Below are positions 1 through 8,424 of a stretch of DNA of 64,000 bases, one piece after another. The first letter of the stretch is position 1, and every line of letters starts with the position of its first letter. The notes beneath the pieces were generated by a model, which saw only the letters and a list, made by a program, of their open reading frames with translations, was not told the DNA's origin and did no database searches. The position numbers were made by a program, and so were the translations under genes. The DNA is from Martinezella lusitana (lineage in GTDB: Bacteria; Pseudomonadota; Alphaproteobacteria; Rhizobiales; Rhizobiaceae): contig NZ_FMAF01000017.1 in NCBI RefSeq assembly GCF_900094565.1, positions 1-64,000 of the forward strand, written 5' to 3'.

Positions 1-2
1 GT

Positions 3-323
3 TCGGCTGCCGATATGTTCGAGACTGTTCGGGCCGGAAATATCCTGCTGGCTGATCGTGCCTACGACAGCGACGCGTTGCGCCAAAACCTCAAAACCCG
101 TGGCGCATGGGGATGTATTCGCCCTATGCCAAACAGGGTCAATATTCCCGTCTTCAGCCCATGGCTCTACAAACAGCGCAACGCGGTCGAGCGGTTCTTC
201 AACAAACTCAAACACTTCAGAGCAGTCGCAACCCGATACGACAAACGCGACGACAACTTCCTCGCATCCGTCCAGCTAGCCTCAATTCGAATTTGGCTCC
301 GATCTTATGAGTCGGTCACCTAG
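3..323 (+). pseudogene. IS5-family transposase, C-terminal part (cut by window start)
   Basis: The frame is open from the window edge and ends at TAG 321-323. The visible protein carries the end of a DDE domain of the IS5 family: an LADRAYDSDALR segment (second Asp region) and RNAVERFFNKLKHFR (catalytic Glu region), the layout of the second reading frame of IS427-like elements. The N-terminal half lies outside the window, so I cannot tell whether the full transposase is intact. Its last codons overlap the 3' end of the oppositely oriented amidotransferase gene by 8 bp, so the element may form that gene's distal boundary. Confidence 0.8.
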
Positions 324-1074
324 ACCTCAGCGCGGTTGTGCTTGCGATGCGGAGACAATTTGTTTGGACAAACTTGCGAAGTAGTCCTGCTGCCTCAGGT
401 GCCTCTCGCACGGCATCAAGCAGTTCGTCTGGGTCTTTTCCTTCCTGGCGGAGAGCATCGGCCCTGAACTTGATAATTGCCGAAGAAGTTTCCGACGTGA
501 ACTCCGGATGAAATTGGGCTGATATCGCTCGAGGGCCAAATCGAACAATTTGGTGGGGATCATGATCTGATGCCGCGAGAGAATACGCACCCGGGGGCAG
601 ATCGATGATCGTCTGCATGTGGGTCAGATGTGCCTGGAATTGCTGAGGCAAACCGCTTAGCAGCACGTCCACCGGCGCGTCCGGCAGCAGGCGTATTGTA
701 TGGCACCCGATTTCGCGGCCCTGAGGATGATATTCCACTCGCCCGCCAAGTGCATGCGCCATGAGTTGATGTCCGTAGCATACGCCAAAAAGCGGCATCT
801 CTAGCGCCATCGCATCGCGGATCCATGCAGCTGTAGCTTCACTCCAGGGTTCGCGGTCGGTCACCATGGACCACGATCCCGTAATGACAGCAATCCGGCT
901 TGGATCGGGTTTCGGCAGCCCGTCGCCGTCGAATACACGTACGACCTCAATGCTGTCTGTCGCTCTGCCGAGGGCATGGCAATACCAGTCGGGCAAGTCG
1001 CCCAGCGGAATGCGGATTTCATCCGGAGGGGTGCCTGTCTGAATAAGGATGAGGTCGGGACCGTCTGCGAGCAT
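316..1074 (-). CDS. Class I glutamine amidotransferase-like protein
   Basis: The 252-residue protein has the class I glutamine amidotransferase fold with nucleophile motif GVCYGHQ (Cys near residue 99) and a distal FHPEFT His-Glu pair completing the triad. This cytoplasmic family hydrolyses the gamma-amide of glutamine or related gamma-glutamyl compounds. It stands divergent to a glutamine-synthetase-like ligase with a PuuB-like oxidase behind it, so hydrolysis of a gamma-glutamyl intermediate (the job of PuuD in putrescine catabolism) is a reasonable inference, but the nucleophile motif resembles GMP-synthase-type amidotransferases more than PuuD. I chose the ATG at 1074 over an upstream TTG at 1134 because an AGGA lies about 9 bases before it. 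Confidence 0.8.
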   Translation of the reverse strand: MLADGPDLILIQTGTPPDEIRIPLGDLPDWYCHALGRATDSIEVVRVFDGDGLPKPDPSRIAVITGSWSMVTDREPWSEATAAWIRDAMALEMPLFGVCYGHQLMAHALGGRVEYHPQGREIGCHTIRLLPDAPVDVLLSGLPQQFQAHLTHMQTIIDLPPGAYSLAASDHDPHQIVRFGPRAISAQFHPEFTSETSSAIIKFRADALRQEGKDPDELLDAVREAPEAAGLLRKFVQTNCLRIASTTALRSR

Positions 1075-1145
1075 ATGCAAATTCCTGAATTGTTGTGAGC
1101 GCTCAGCTTGACGGAACAGACATAATGATGTCAAGTAAGTGCAAA

Positions 1146-1155
1146 TGTGATCACA
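1146..1155. promoter_or_regulatory. TGTGATCACA palindrome, probable GntR operator 1
   Basis: A perfect 10-bp palindrome lies in the short divergent region between the amidotransferase gene and the ligase gene at 1172. It fits the GT-N-AC half-site rule of GntR/FCD regulators and recurs at 9843, 9971 and (one mismatch) 14935. One site here could control both divergent genes. Confidence 0.6.
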
Positions 1156-1171
1156 ATAAGGGAATTGATAT

Positions 1172-2539
1172 ATGTCGTCGTACGAGGCGAGTCCGCCCGC
1201 GTTTCACGAATGGCTGGAGAAAAATGGTCCGATCGAAAGCATTCAGGCCGTCATCTGCGACTTGAACGGCATCATGCGTGGCAAAAGGCTTCCGGTTGAG
1301 CAAGCATCAAAGGTTTTGGGCGGTGGCATCCGCATGCCGCTTTCGATCGTCGGCGTCGATGTTTGGGGCGAAGACATAATCGGTAACGAGGAGGTTCGCG
1401 CGACCGGCGATCACGATGGTATCTGCGGCGTCACCGGACGCGGTGTGCTGCCAGTCAACTGGACTTCTCGGCCGAGTGCACTCGTGCCGCTGTGGCTGCA
1501 ACAAGAAGACGGTAAGCCGTTCCTTGCCGACCCGCGCCAAGCACTGGCGGCAATCGTGCGGGAATATCAGAAGCTGAATCTTCGTCCAGTGGTGGCGACG
1601 GAGATGGAGTTTTACCTTATCGATCCGGAACCCGACAGCGCTGTTCCACCAATCTCGCCATATACAGGTAAGCGGCTCGATTCAGATGCAATTCTGTCAA
1701 TCGATGAACTCGACGATTTTGGAGACTTCTTTTCATCAGTCTACGAGGAATGCGCCCGACAAAACGTGCCTGCGGACGCGGCAATTGCCGAGAATGGGAT
1801 CGGTCAATTCGAGATCAACCTGCTGCACACTGACGACCCGCTGAAGGCGGCCGACGATGCGGTGTTCTTCAAGCGCATTGTAAAGGGTGTGGCTCGCAAA
1901 CACGGGCTTGCCGCAACGTTCATGGCAAAGCCCTACGGCACGCGTTCGGGAAGCGGGATGCATGTCCATTTCAGTCTGCTCGATGAGAAAGGGAACAACA
2001 TCTTCAACGACGGTACAGAGCAGGGCTCGTCGACCATGAAGCATGCTGTGGCAGGCCTGCTGCGTGGTATGGCCGAGACGACGCTCGTCTTTGCGCCGCA
2101 TTTTAATTCCTATCGTCGGCTGAGGCCGGATACGCTAGCACCGACCGCAATATCGTGGGGCTATGAGAACCGTACGTCGGCGATCCGCATACCCGGGGGC
2201 AATCCAGTGGCGCGTCGTATCGAGCACCGCGTCGCTGGCGCCGATTCAAATCCCTATCTTGTCATTGCTGCGATTCTGGGCGCGGCACTCGTCGGGATTC
2301 GCAACAAGTGGCAGCCGCCCGAACCAGTTGAGGGCCACACTTACTCCATGGATAAACTCCCCAAAATCCCTGCCGAATGGGGGCAAGCGGTCGATGCCTT
2401 TGAGGCAGGATCGATTGCCGCCGAGGTCTTCGACCCGCTGCTCCGTTCCATGCTGATTGCCTGCAAACGTCAAGAGATCGCGGGCTTTGCCGAGCAGGTT
2501 ACGGATTATGAATTTGGCGCCTATCTGGAAATCGTCTAA
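1172..2539 (+). CDS. Glutamine synthetase-like gamma-glutamyl ligase (PuuA type) 1
   Basis: This 455-residue member of the glutamine synthetase superfamily probably joins glutamate to an amine using ATP, as PuuA does with putrescine. Visible landmarks are TEMEFYL (metal-binding Glu, about residue 144), a central GQFEINL segment, FMAKPYGTRSGSGMHVHFS (ATP/metal loop) and a C-terminal NPYLVIAAILGAA block. The length suits the PuuA/GlnA3 group. AAGGGA precedes the ATG. The stop codon overlaps the next gene (TAATG), indicating translational coupling with the FAD oxidase. Which amine is used cannot be read from the sequence. A second homologue lies at 7041. Confidence 0.85.
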   Translation: MSSYEASPPAFHEWLEKNGPIESIQAVICDLNGIMRGKRLPVEQASKVLGGGIRMPLSIVGVDVWGEDIIGNEEVRATGDHDGICGVTGRGVLPVNWTSRPSALVPLWLQQEDGKPFLADPRQALAAIVREYQKLNLRPVVATEMEFYLIDPEPDSAVPPISPYTGKRLDSDAILSIDELDDFGDFFSSVYEECARQNVPADAAIAENGIGQFEINLLHTDDPLKAADDAVFFKRIVKGVARKHGLAATFMAKPYGTRSGSGMHVHFSLLDEKGNNIFNDGTEQGSSTMKHAVAGLLRGMAETTLVFAPHFNSYRRLRPDTLAPTAISWGYENRTSAIRIPGGNPVARRIEHRVAGADSNPYLVIAAILGAALVGIRNKWQPPEPVEGHTYSMDKLPKIPAEWGQAVDAFEAGSIAAEVFDPLLRSMLIACKRQEIAGFAEQVTDYEFGAYLEIV

Positions 2540-3849
2540 TGCTTAAGAAACACAAATCCTATGCTGGCGACGGCAGCTATCCGACCAGCTACTATGCCGC
2601 CTCTCGCAACATCAGCCGCACGCCGGTTCGGCTGCAAGGCCGGATAAAGACCGACGTTTGCGTCGTCGGGGCGGGCTATTCCGGCCTGTCGACGGCAATC
2701 CATCTCGCAGAGAAGGGCTACAAGGTCGTCGTCATAGAAGGTGCTCAGGTTGGCTGGGGGGCCTCGGGCCGCAACGGTGGTCAGATTGTCAACGGCCTCA
2801 ACGCCAGTCTCGCGACCATCCAGTGCCGCTACGGCGAGGACACAGCCCGTTTCATCGGCGGCCTAGTGCAGGAGGGCGGCAAAATCATACGCCGTCTCGT
2901 CAGCGAGTACCAAATCGAGTGCGACCTGAAGCCGGGCAACATCTACGCTGCTTATACGTCAGCGCATATGAAGGAGCTTGAAGCCAAGCAGGCGCTCTGG
3001 CGCAAGTACGGCATGGACGATCACCAGTTTCTTGACAGGGGGGCGCTTCGCAAGCTCGTCAACTCGGACGCCTATTGCGGCGGTATGCTCGACACAACTG
3101 GCGGTCACATGCATCCGCTCAATCTGGTGCTCGGCGAGGCGCGCGCCTTCGAGAGCATTGGTGGCACGATCTACGAAGGTTCGCCGGTTATACGCGTCGA
3201 TCACGTTGCAGAGCGGCCGACTGTCTACACCGAAGGCGGCGAGGTCTCGGCTCCCATCGTCGTCCTTTGCGGAAATGCCTATCTCGGCGACGCGGTGCCG
3301 AAACTCGTGTCGCGCGTCATGCCGGTCTCCACCCAGATGATAAGCACGGCACCGCTCGGCGAACAACTTGCCAACTCGCTGATCCCAAGCGACATGTGTG
3401 TGGAAGACGTTCGCTACATCCTCGACTATTTTCGTCTTTCCGCCGACAAGCGGATGATTTTCGGTGGTGGTACCGTCTATGGCGGCACCGATCCCGCCGA
3501 CGTTGTAGCGAAGCTGCGGCCCAACCTCGAAAAGGTCTTTCCACAGCTCAAAGGCGTGAAGATCGACTACGCCTGGAGCGGCAACTTCGCGCTCTCCTTC
3601 ACACGCGTGCCGCAGATGGGGCGCATCGGTCCAAGCACTTACTTCGCCCATGGCTGCAGTGGCCATGGCGTCACCGGGTCGCATCTTTTCGGCCGCACGC
3701 TCGCTGAGGCGATCGACGGTGATGCGTCGCGCTTCGACATCTTCGAGAAACTGCCCTGGTATCCGTTCCCGGGCGGGCGCTTGCTTCGCGCCCAATACTC
3801 TACAATTGGTTCTTGGTGGTACTCGTTAAGGGATGCAGTCGGGTGGTAA
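2539..3849 (+). CDS. FAD-dependent amine oxidoreductase (PuuB-like)
   Basis: The 436-residue protein has an N-terminal dinucleotide fold with VGAGYSGLSTAIHLAEKGYKV (residues ~42-62) and the GWGASGRNGGQ segment typical of DAO-type oxidases such as gamma-glutamylputrescine oxidase. A C-terminal GCSGHGV patch completes the FAD site. The family oxidises a primary or secondary amine to an aldehyde plus ammonia. The start overlaps the stop of the ligase by one base, so the pair is a coupled PuuA-PuuB unit. The next gene should be an aldehyde dehydrogenase, and a wrecked one is found right after it at 3901. Confidence 0.85.
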   Translation: MLKKHKSYAGDGSYPTSYYAASRNISRTPVRLQGRIKTDVCVVGAGYSGLSTAIHLAEKGYKVVVIEGAQVGWGASGRNGGQIVNGLNASLATIQCRYGEDTARFIGGLVQEGGKIIRRLVSEYQIECDLKPGNIYAAYTSAHMKELEAKQALWRKYGMDDHQFLDRGALRKLVNSDAYCGGMLDTTGGHMHPLNLVLGEARAFESIGGTIYEGSPVIRVDHVAERPTVYTEGGEVSAPIVVLCGNAYLGDAVPKLVSRVMPVSTQMISTAPLGEQLANSLIPSDMCVEDVRYILDYFRLSADKRMIFGGGTVYGGTDPADVVAKLRPNLEKVFPQLKGVKIDYAWSGNFALSFTRVPQMGRIGPSTYFAHGCSGHGVTGSHLFGRTLAEAIDGDASRFDIFEKLPWYPFPGGRLLRAQYSTIGSWWYSLRDAVGW

Positions 3850-3900
3850 CCAGCGCTTCGCTGGAGCTGCTGGCCGCAATGGCAGGGATTGGAGGATCGA

Positions 3901-4050
3901 ATGCTCGACAAATGGAAATTCTATATTGACGGAAAATGAGTCGAGCCCACCACGCAGAGCGAAATGCTAGAGATATCGATCTGGCGGTGGCCGCTGCCAA
4001 GAAAGCATTCCGAAGTTATAGCCAATCCAGCGTCGCGGAACGGCTGGGGC
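3901..4050 (+). pseudogene. Aldehyde dehydrogenase remnant (N-terminus, broken)
   Basis: A ribosome binding site (GGAGG) and ATG at 3901 begin KWKFYIDGK, a typical aldehyde dehydrogenase start, but codon 13 is TGA where the family usually has Trp. Reading then continues as VEPTTQSEMLEI, and after an internal deletion or frameshift as DLAVAAAKKAFRSYSQSSVAERLG, also recognisable family sequence. It stops at the left end of the IS6-like element. The position after the ligase-oxidase pair is that of PuuC, so the gene for the aldehyde step of this operon has decayed. An intact homologue lies at 14997. Confidence 0.75.
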
Positions 4051-4858
4051 GGCATCGTAAAGTTAACGGAACTTGGAATTCGATGTGCAATTACAGGTCA
4101 TGACGAACGGTGATCTGCTTTATCGCCGTCATCGCTTTCCCGCGGAAATCATCGCCCACACGGTGTGGCTTTGTTTCCGGTCCCCTCTCAACCTGCGGAT
4201 GGTCGAGGATATGCTGGCTGCTCGCGGGATCATTGTCTCGCATCAGACGGTCTCATTGTGGGTGGAAAATTCGGCCCTACTTTTGCCAAGGAGATCCGCC
4301 GGCCTTCAACAGGCAAGTTTGGCGACAAGCGCCACCTCGATGAGGTAGTCATCGAGATCCGGGGCAAGAAGCACTGGCTGTGGCGCGCCGTGGATCAAGA
4401 CGGCTTCGTCCTGGACGTTCTCGTGCAAAGCTGCCGCAATGCCAAAGCGGCCAAGCGCCTGCTGCGCAAGCTCCTGAAGAGCCACATCCGGGCGCCGCGT
4501 GTGATGATCACGGACAAGCTTCGATCCTACGGCGCTGCAAAGCAGGAGATCATGCTCGGTGTCAAGCATCGCTTCCACAAGGGCCTGAACAATCGGGCGG
4601 AGAATTCCCACCCACCAGTCCGGCGGTGAGAGCGGATCATGAAGCGCTTCAAATCGAAGCGGCATCTGCAACGCTTTGTCTCCATCCATGATCCAATTGC
4701 CAACCTGTTCCACATCCCGCGCCACGACATCCCCTCCAGCCATCACCGCGAACTGCGTGCCGCGGCGATGAACTTATGGACGAAAATCGCTCACGCATGA
4801 GCGATGTCTGCCGCCACCCATCATCCGCTTGCTACTCGGCTGTTAACTTTACGATGCC
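4051..4858 (+). mobile_element. IS6-family insertion sequence (decayed)
   Basis: An 808-bp element bounded by perfect 17-bp terminal inverted repeats (GGCATCGTAAAGTTAAC at 4051-4067 and its complement at 4842-4858), containing one IS6-type transposase reading frame. IS6 elements are about 800 bp with an 8-bp target duplication. The flanking 8-mers here (GCTGGGGC and GCTTGTCC) differ, so no duplication is present and the flanks come from different places. Confidence 0.85.
4100..4800 (+). pseudogene. IS6-family transposase, frameshifted and interrupted
   Basis: The conceptual protein runs from MTNGDLLYRRHRFP through VEDMLAARGIIVSHQTVSLWVE, a KHWLWRAVDQDG segment and VMITDKLRSYGAAKQE to a C-terminal HIPRHDIPS tail, the usual DDE layout of IS6 transposases. 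Two lesions break it: loss of one A in the run at about 4266-4269 (WVE to KFGPTFAKEIRR) and a TGA at 4627-4629 where Arg is expected before ERIMKRFKSKRHLQRF. It is very unlikely to be functional without suppression of both. Confidence 0.85.
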
Positions 4859-5071
4859 GCTTGTCCCTATGTCGTGCTGCGTTACGGCGATGCGGCGCTC
4901 ACCTCGCAGTCAAATCCCGAATTTACCGCCGACTTCATCCGCGCGCTTGTCGCAACGCGCGGTCAGAGTTTGCCAGATGGGATCAAGAGCGGGGCGAGCA
5001 ATGCCGATGATGCAGAAATCGCGCGCGCAAGGACAAGTGTGGAAATAGCTACGTTTGTGAAATCGCGTTGA
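4859..5071 (+). pseudogene. Unrecognised coding remnant right of the IS
   Basis: An open frame without a convincing start reads PYVVLRYGDAALTSQSNPEF and continues to a stop at 5071. It does not continue the aldehyde dehydrogenase piece left of the IS, so the two flanks are not one interrupted gene. I do not recognise the family; it may be the 3' end of a gene deleted by the IS. Confidence 0.3.
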
Positions 5072-5153
5072 TTTCAACTGCCTGCTTTGACCAGCGTGCC
5101 GCGCTTCCGGTGTGGTTGGTCATCCATGATCCTATCGTAGATAAGGAGTCCCC

Positions 5154-5357
5154 ATGCACTATCACTCCGATGCCGAACTCTTCATTGATGGCGAATGGCG
5201 CGATGCGCCGGCGGGTGAGACCCGCCACGCAAGACGCGGCAGAAAGCCCACGCATCCTGTTCAACATCCTCATTCCGAGGGAGAACCACAATCCGGCTCG
5301 ATTACCGAGGCAGGCCCATTTAGGTGTTTGCTGTGGGCATGGCGGTTCACATCCTAA
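5154..5357 (+). pseudogene. Second aldehyde dehydrogenase N-terminal remnant
   Basis: A good ribosome binding site (AAGGAG) precedes ATG 5154. The first 24 codons read MHYHSDAELFIDGEWRDAPA, a clear aldehyde dehydrogenase N-terminus (FIDGEWR motif). After about codon 24 the family resemblance is lost and the frame ends at 5357, so only the start survives. It is distinct in sequence from the remnant at 3901, so at least two dehydrogenase genes once stood here. Confidence 0.6.
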
Positions 5358-5378
5358 TGTGCGGCTGCGCGGCTAACC

Positions 5379-6029
5379 TTATAGTGTGTCGTTTCCAAGC
5401 GTTTGCTTCAACAGGTGAATGGCGTCAAGGATATCGGCTTTGATCGCCACGCCCAGGGCTTCGGCATCCCTTCGGCGAATGGCTTCTAGCGTCATCTGGT
5501 GCTTATCGACAATGGATGTCGTTTCGCTCATTTCATAAACGCTGCGCATGAACGGACCAAACTGCATCCAAATGCTTTCCAGCAGAGCGACAATGACTTC
5601 GGACCCCCCAGCTCGGTACAATTCGAAGTGAAATTGATAGTTTTCGCGCATGTAGGCGTCTGCGTCCTTGGCTCCATAGCTTTGGTTCATGCGCGAATCG
5701 CAGGCCTCCATCACCCCAATAGTCTCGAGCGTCACATAGGGAAGCGCCAAACGTGCGCAAAGGGGTTCCAGCTGCAGCCGGGCATGCATAAGCTCTTCGA
5801 AACGTCGGCGAGTCAGCTCGGGAATGCAGACCCGGCCGTTACGACGCACCTCCAGAGCGCGCTCGCCGCCGAGCCGGGTAATCGCTTCACGGACAGGCAT
5901 AAGCCCGACACCCATACTCTTGCTTAGGCCCCGTAGGCTGACGCTCGTGCCGGGAGAAAATCGGCCAGAAATAAGCTGCTCGCGAAGCGCCTGATAAACC
6001 TGTTGCTGTTGGGTCGATAGTTCTCTCAT
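5379..6029 (-). CDS. GntR-family regulator with FCD ligand domain 1
   Basis: The 216-residue protein starts MRELSTQQQQVYQALREQ and has the winged-helix GntR motif LISGRFSPGTSVSLRGLSKS...MPVREAITRL, followed by a helical FCD effector domain (residues ~85-210). FCD proteins usually bind small carboxylates or amino acid derivatives and act as repressors. A longer frame reaches back to 6200, but its extra 57 residues do not resemble the family, so ATG 6029 is preferred. It stands between the IS-damaged region and the SDR-ligase-aminotransferase operon; its targets are probably local. Confidence 0.85.
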   Translation of the reverse strand: MRELSTQQQQVYQALREQLISGRFSPGTSVSLRGLSKSMGVGLMPVREAITRLGGERALEVRRNGRVCIPELTRRRFEELMHARLQLEPLCARLALPYVTLETIGVMEACDSRMNQSYGAKDADAYMRENYQFHFELYRAGGSEVIVALLESIWMQFGPFMRSVYEMSETTSIVDKHQMTLEAIRRRDAEALGVAIKADILDAIHLLKQTLGNDTL

Positions 6030-6270
6030 TATTTCATACGCCTTGATACCGCCGCCGCACGACCCCGCTGCGATGTGGTCAAGCCTTGCCGTTCCTCTTG
6101 GAGGCAGGAGGGCCATCTGCCGCGTAAGACGCGACGCCATAGCACAATCCAGTGCGCGACAACCAGTGCGTCGTTGCAACTGCCTTGCAAGGATTGCCAA
6201 ATGACCAATCGAAACCCATCTGGTTCTGGGTGTTCAGTCCGCAATTCCGCTCACCGCCTTGGAAAGAGGT

Positions 6271-7044
6271 TCAAGCCAGTTGGACCTTGCGCTCCTGCAG
6301 GATGTTGCCGCCATCGACAACCAGCATCGCGCCGTTGATGTAGCTCGCTTCGCCAGAAGCAAGAAAGACGGCGGCGGCAGCGACTTCATCCGGGGTTCCA
6401 GCGCGTCCCAGAGGCGTGTACCGGGCAGCGACCTGCTCTTCCTCGGTTGATGAACCTGTCTCGATCCAGCCGGGGGCGACTGCATTCACGGTCACTCCGT
6501 AAGGGGCAACTTCGAGCGCCAGGGCATGGGTGAGCCCCACCATCCCCGCCTTTGCCACCGAATAGGCAGCCTCTCCCGGATTGGAAACCAGCGGGCCAGT
6601 CACGGAGGCGATATTCACGATACGTCCGCGCCGCCTTTCGACCATTGCCTCCAGAAAGGCGCGCGTGACAAGAAACGCGGTCTTGAGGGTGACGTCAATT
6701 CCGATGTCCCAATCGGCCTCACTCAGCGCCAGGAATTCGCGTTGCACGGCTGGCGCCGCCGTGGATCCCATGCCGGCATTGTTCACCAGAACGTCAACCG
6801 GCCCTACCAGTTTTCGCAGGCGCATGACCTCCTCGGCCTTGGTGAGATCTGCAACTTGGGCTATGACGTCAAAGCCTTGTGCCCGCAGTTCCTCAGCCCG
6901 CAGATGAATTCGTTCGCTGGCGCCGGTGATGCAAACGGCGAGACCTTTCTGTGCAAGCTTGCGGGCGATGGCAAAGCCTATGCCATGGGGCCCTCCCGCG
7001 CCGGTCACCAGAGCCGAGCGAAAGTCGCCTTCGCTCGCCGTCAT
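6271..7044 (-). CDS. Short-chain dehydrogenase/reductase
   Basis: A 257-residue classical SDR. It shows TGAGGPHGIGFAIA (cofactor loop, residues ~15-28), NNAG (~88), the catalytic Ser region NIASVTG, and YSVAK (Tyr-Lys pair, ~160), and ends with the ASYINGAMLVVDGG block. It probably oxidises or reduces a hydroxyl or carbonyl group with NAD(P). Its ATG overlaps the stop of the upstream ligase gene by 4 bp, making it the last gene of the 9816-to-6271 operon. The substrate is unknown. Confidence 0.85.
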   Translation of the reverse strand: MTASEGDFRSALVTGAGGPHGIGFAIARKLAQKGLAVCITGASERIHLRAEELRAQGFDVIAQVADLTKAEEVMRLRKLVGPVDVLVNNAGMGSTAAPAVQREFLALSEADWDIGIDVTLKTAFLVTRAFLEAMVERRRGRIVNIASVTGPLVSNPGEAAYSVAKAGMVGLTHALALEVAPYGVTVNAVAPGWIETGSSTEEEQVAARYTPLGRAGTPDEVAAAAVFLASGEASYINGAMLVVDGGNILQERKVQLA

Positions 7045-8423
7045 ATGACGTCGCCGTAATAGGCAAACTCTTCGTCTGTCACCTCGGCGGAAAAGAAGCG
7101 GTGTTCCACACGCTTCAACGCAATGAAGACCGAGGCCATGCGTTCGCCGAGAGCGTCCTTCAGGAATTCGGATTCAGCAGCCTGGTCGATCGCCTCGCGC
7201 CAGTCGCATGGCAGCAACTTTCCGGCGTCGTCGCTGTAGGTGGACGATTCTGCGTCTGGCTCGATCCGGTTATCAATCCCCTCGTACATTCCGGCAAGCA
7301 CGGTCGCAGCAACCAAATAAGGGTTGGCGTCGACGCCGGCGGAACGATGTTCAAGGTGGCGGTTGGCTGGGCTGCCCGCAGGCACCCTGATGGCAACGCT
7401 CCGGTTGTTGCGCCCCCAGGTCGGCGACGTCGGTGCATAGCTGTTGCGCGAAAAGCGACGCCAGGAATTCAGATTGGGTGCAAACATCAGCATCGAATCC
7501 GCCATGGTCCGCTGCAAGCCACCGATGGCGTGGCGCAGCATCGGCGCGAGATCATCTTGCACGTCGGCGAAGAGATTGCTGCCCAACGGGTCCGCAAGAC
7601 TGGCGTGAAGATGCATACCGGAGCCGGAGCGATGCGCGAAGGGCTTGGCCATGAAGTTGGCGCGCATGCCATGTCGGAGCGCGAGACCTCGAACGAGGCG
7701 CTTGAGCATCACGAGGTCGTCTGCCGCCCGCAGGCCTTGGGGCTGGTGACGCAGAGTGAGCTCATACTGGCCGGGAGCGTATTCGGAGATGATTGTTTCA
7801 ACAGGCAGGTTTTGGACGGCGGCGGCGCGGTAAAGCGCATCGATAAACGGCTCGAACTGATCCAGCACGGCAACGCTGTAGACGTGGTTGCCACTTGATG
7901 CTGTTCCCGAGAGAGGCAGACGTGCTGCCTTAGGTTTTCCAAGAGCATCTTTTTCGGCGTCGAGAAGATAGAATTCCAGTTCGAAGGCTAACACTGGGAA
8001 CAGATTTTTAGCCTCAAACCGCTCGATCTGGCGCACCAGAGCCTGCCGGGGATCGGCACCCATCGCAGATCCGTCCAGCTCATACAGCATGACACGAACT
8101 TCGCCGCGTTCGGGTGACGTCCAAGGCAAGGTGACAAGTGAACCGGCGATCGGCCATGCAATCCTGTCGGCGTCTCCATCGTCCCAGGTCAAACCGGTCT
8201 CATCGACATCGGCGCCGGTAACATCCAGCCCCAAAATGGAGCCGGGCAGATGCCGGCCGGAACGGAACAGTGGCAAGAGTTCATGGCGGCGGATAATCTT
8301 GCCGCGCGCAACCCCGTTCGGATCAATGAGCACGAGGTCAAAGGCTGCGATGTCTTGGTGTCGCTCCAGGAACGCTTCGGCTTCCTCGACAGGTGCCGCA
8401 TTGAGTGGACGTGTTCCGGTCAT
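7041..8423 (-). CDS. Glutamine synthetase-like gamma-glutamyl ligase 2
   Basis: A 460-residue paralogue of the ligase at 1172, with AFELEFYLLD (metal Glu), GQYELTLRH, NFMAKPFAHRSGSGMHLHASL and NPYLVAATVLAGM in the same order. It should form a gamma-glutamyl amide from ATP, glutamate and an amine. It sits between a class III aminotransferase (one base separates them) and an SDR (4-bp overlap), so it belongs to a different operon and perhaps a different substrate from ligase 1. Confidence 0.85.
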   Translation of the reverse strand: MTGTRPLNAAPVEEAEAFLERHQDIAAFDLVLIDPNGVARGKIIRRHELLPLFRSGRHLPGSILGLDVTGADVDETGLTWDDGDADRIAWPIAGSLVTLPWTSPERGEVRVMLYELDGSAMGADPRQALVRQIERFEAKNLFPVLAFELEFYLLDAEKDALGKPKAARLPLSGTASSGNHVYSVAVLDQFEPFIDALYRAAAVQNLPVETIISEYAPGQYELTLRHQPQGLRAADDLVMLKRLVRGLALRHGMRANFMAKPFAHRSGSGMHLHASLADPLGSNLFADVQDDLAPMLRHAIGGLQRTMADSMLMFAPNLNSWRRFSRNSYAPTSPTWGRNNRSVAIRVPAGSPANRHLEHRSAGVDANPYLVAATVLAGMYEGIDNRIEPDAESSTYSDDAGKLLPCDWREAIDQAAESEFLKDALGERMASVFIALKRVEHRFFSAEVTDEEFAYYGDVI

Positions 8424-8424
8424 T

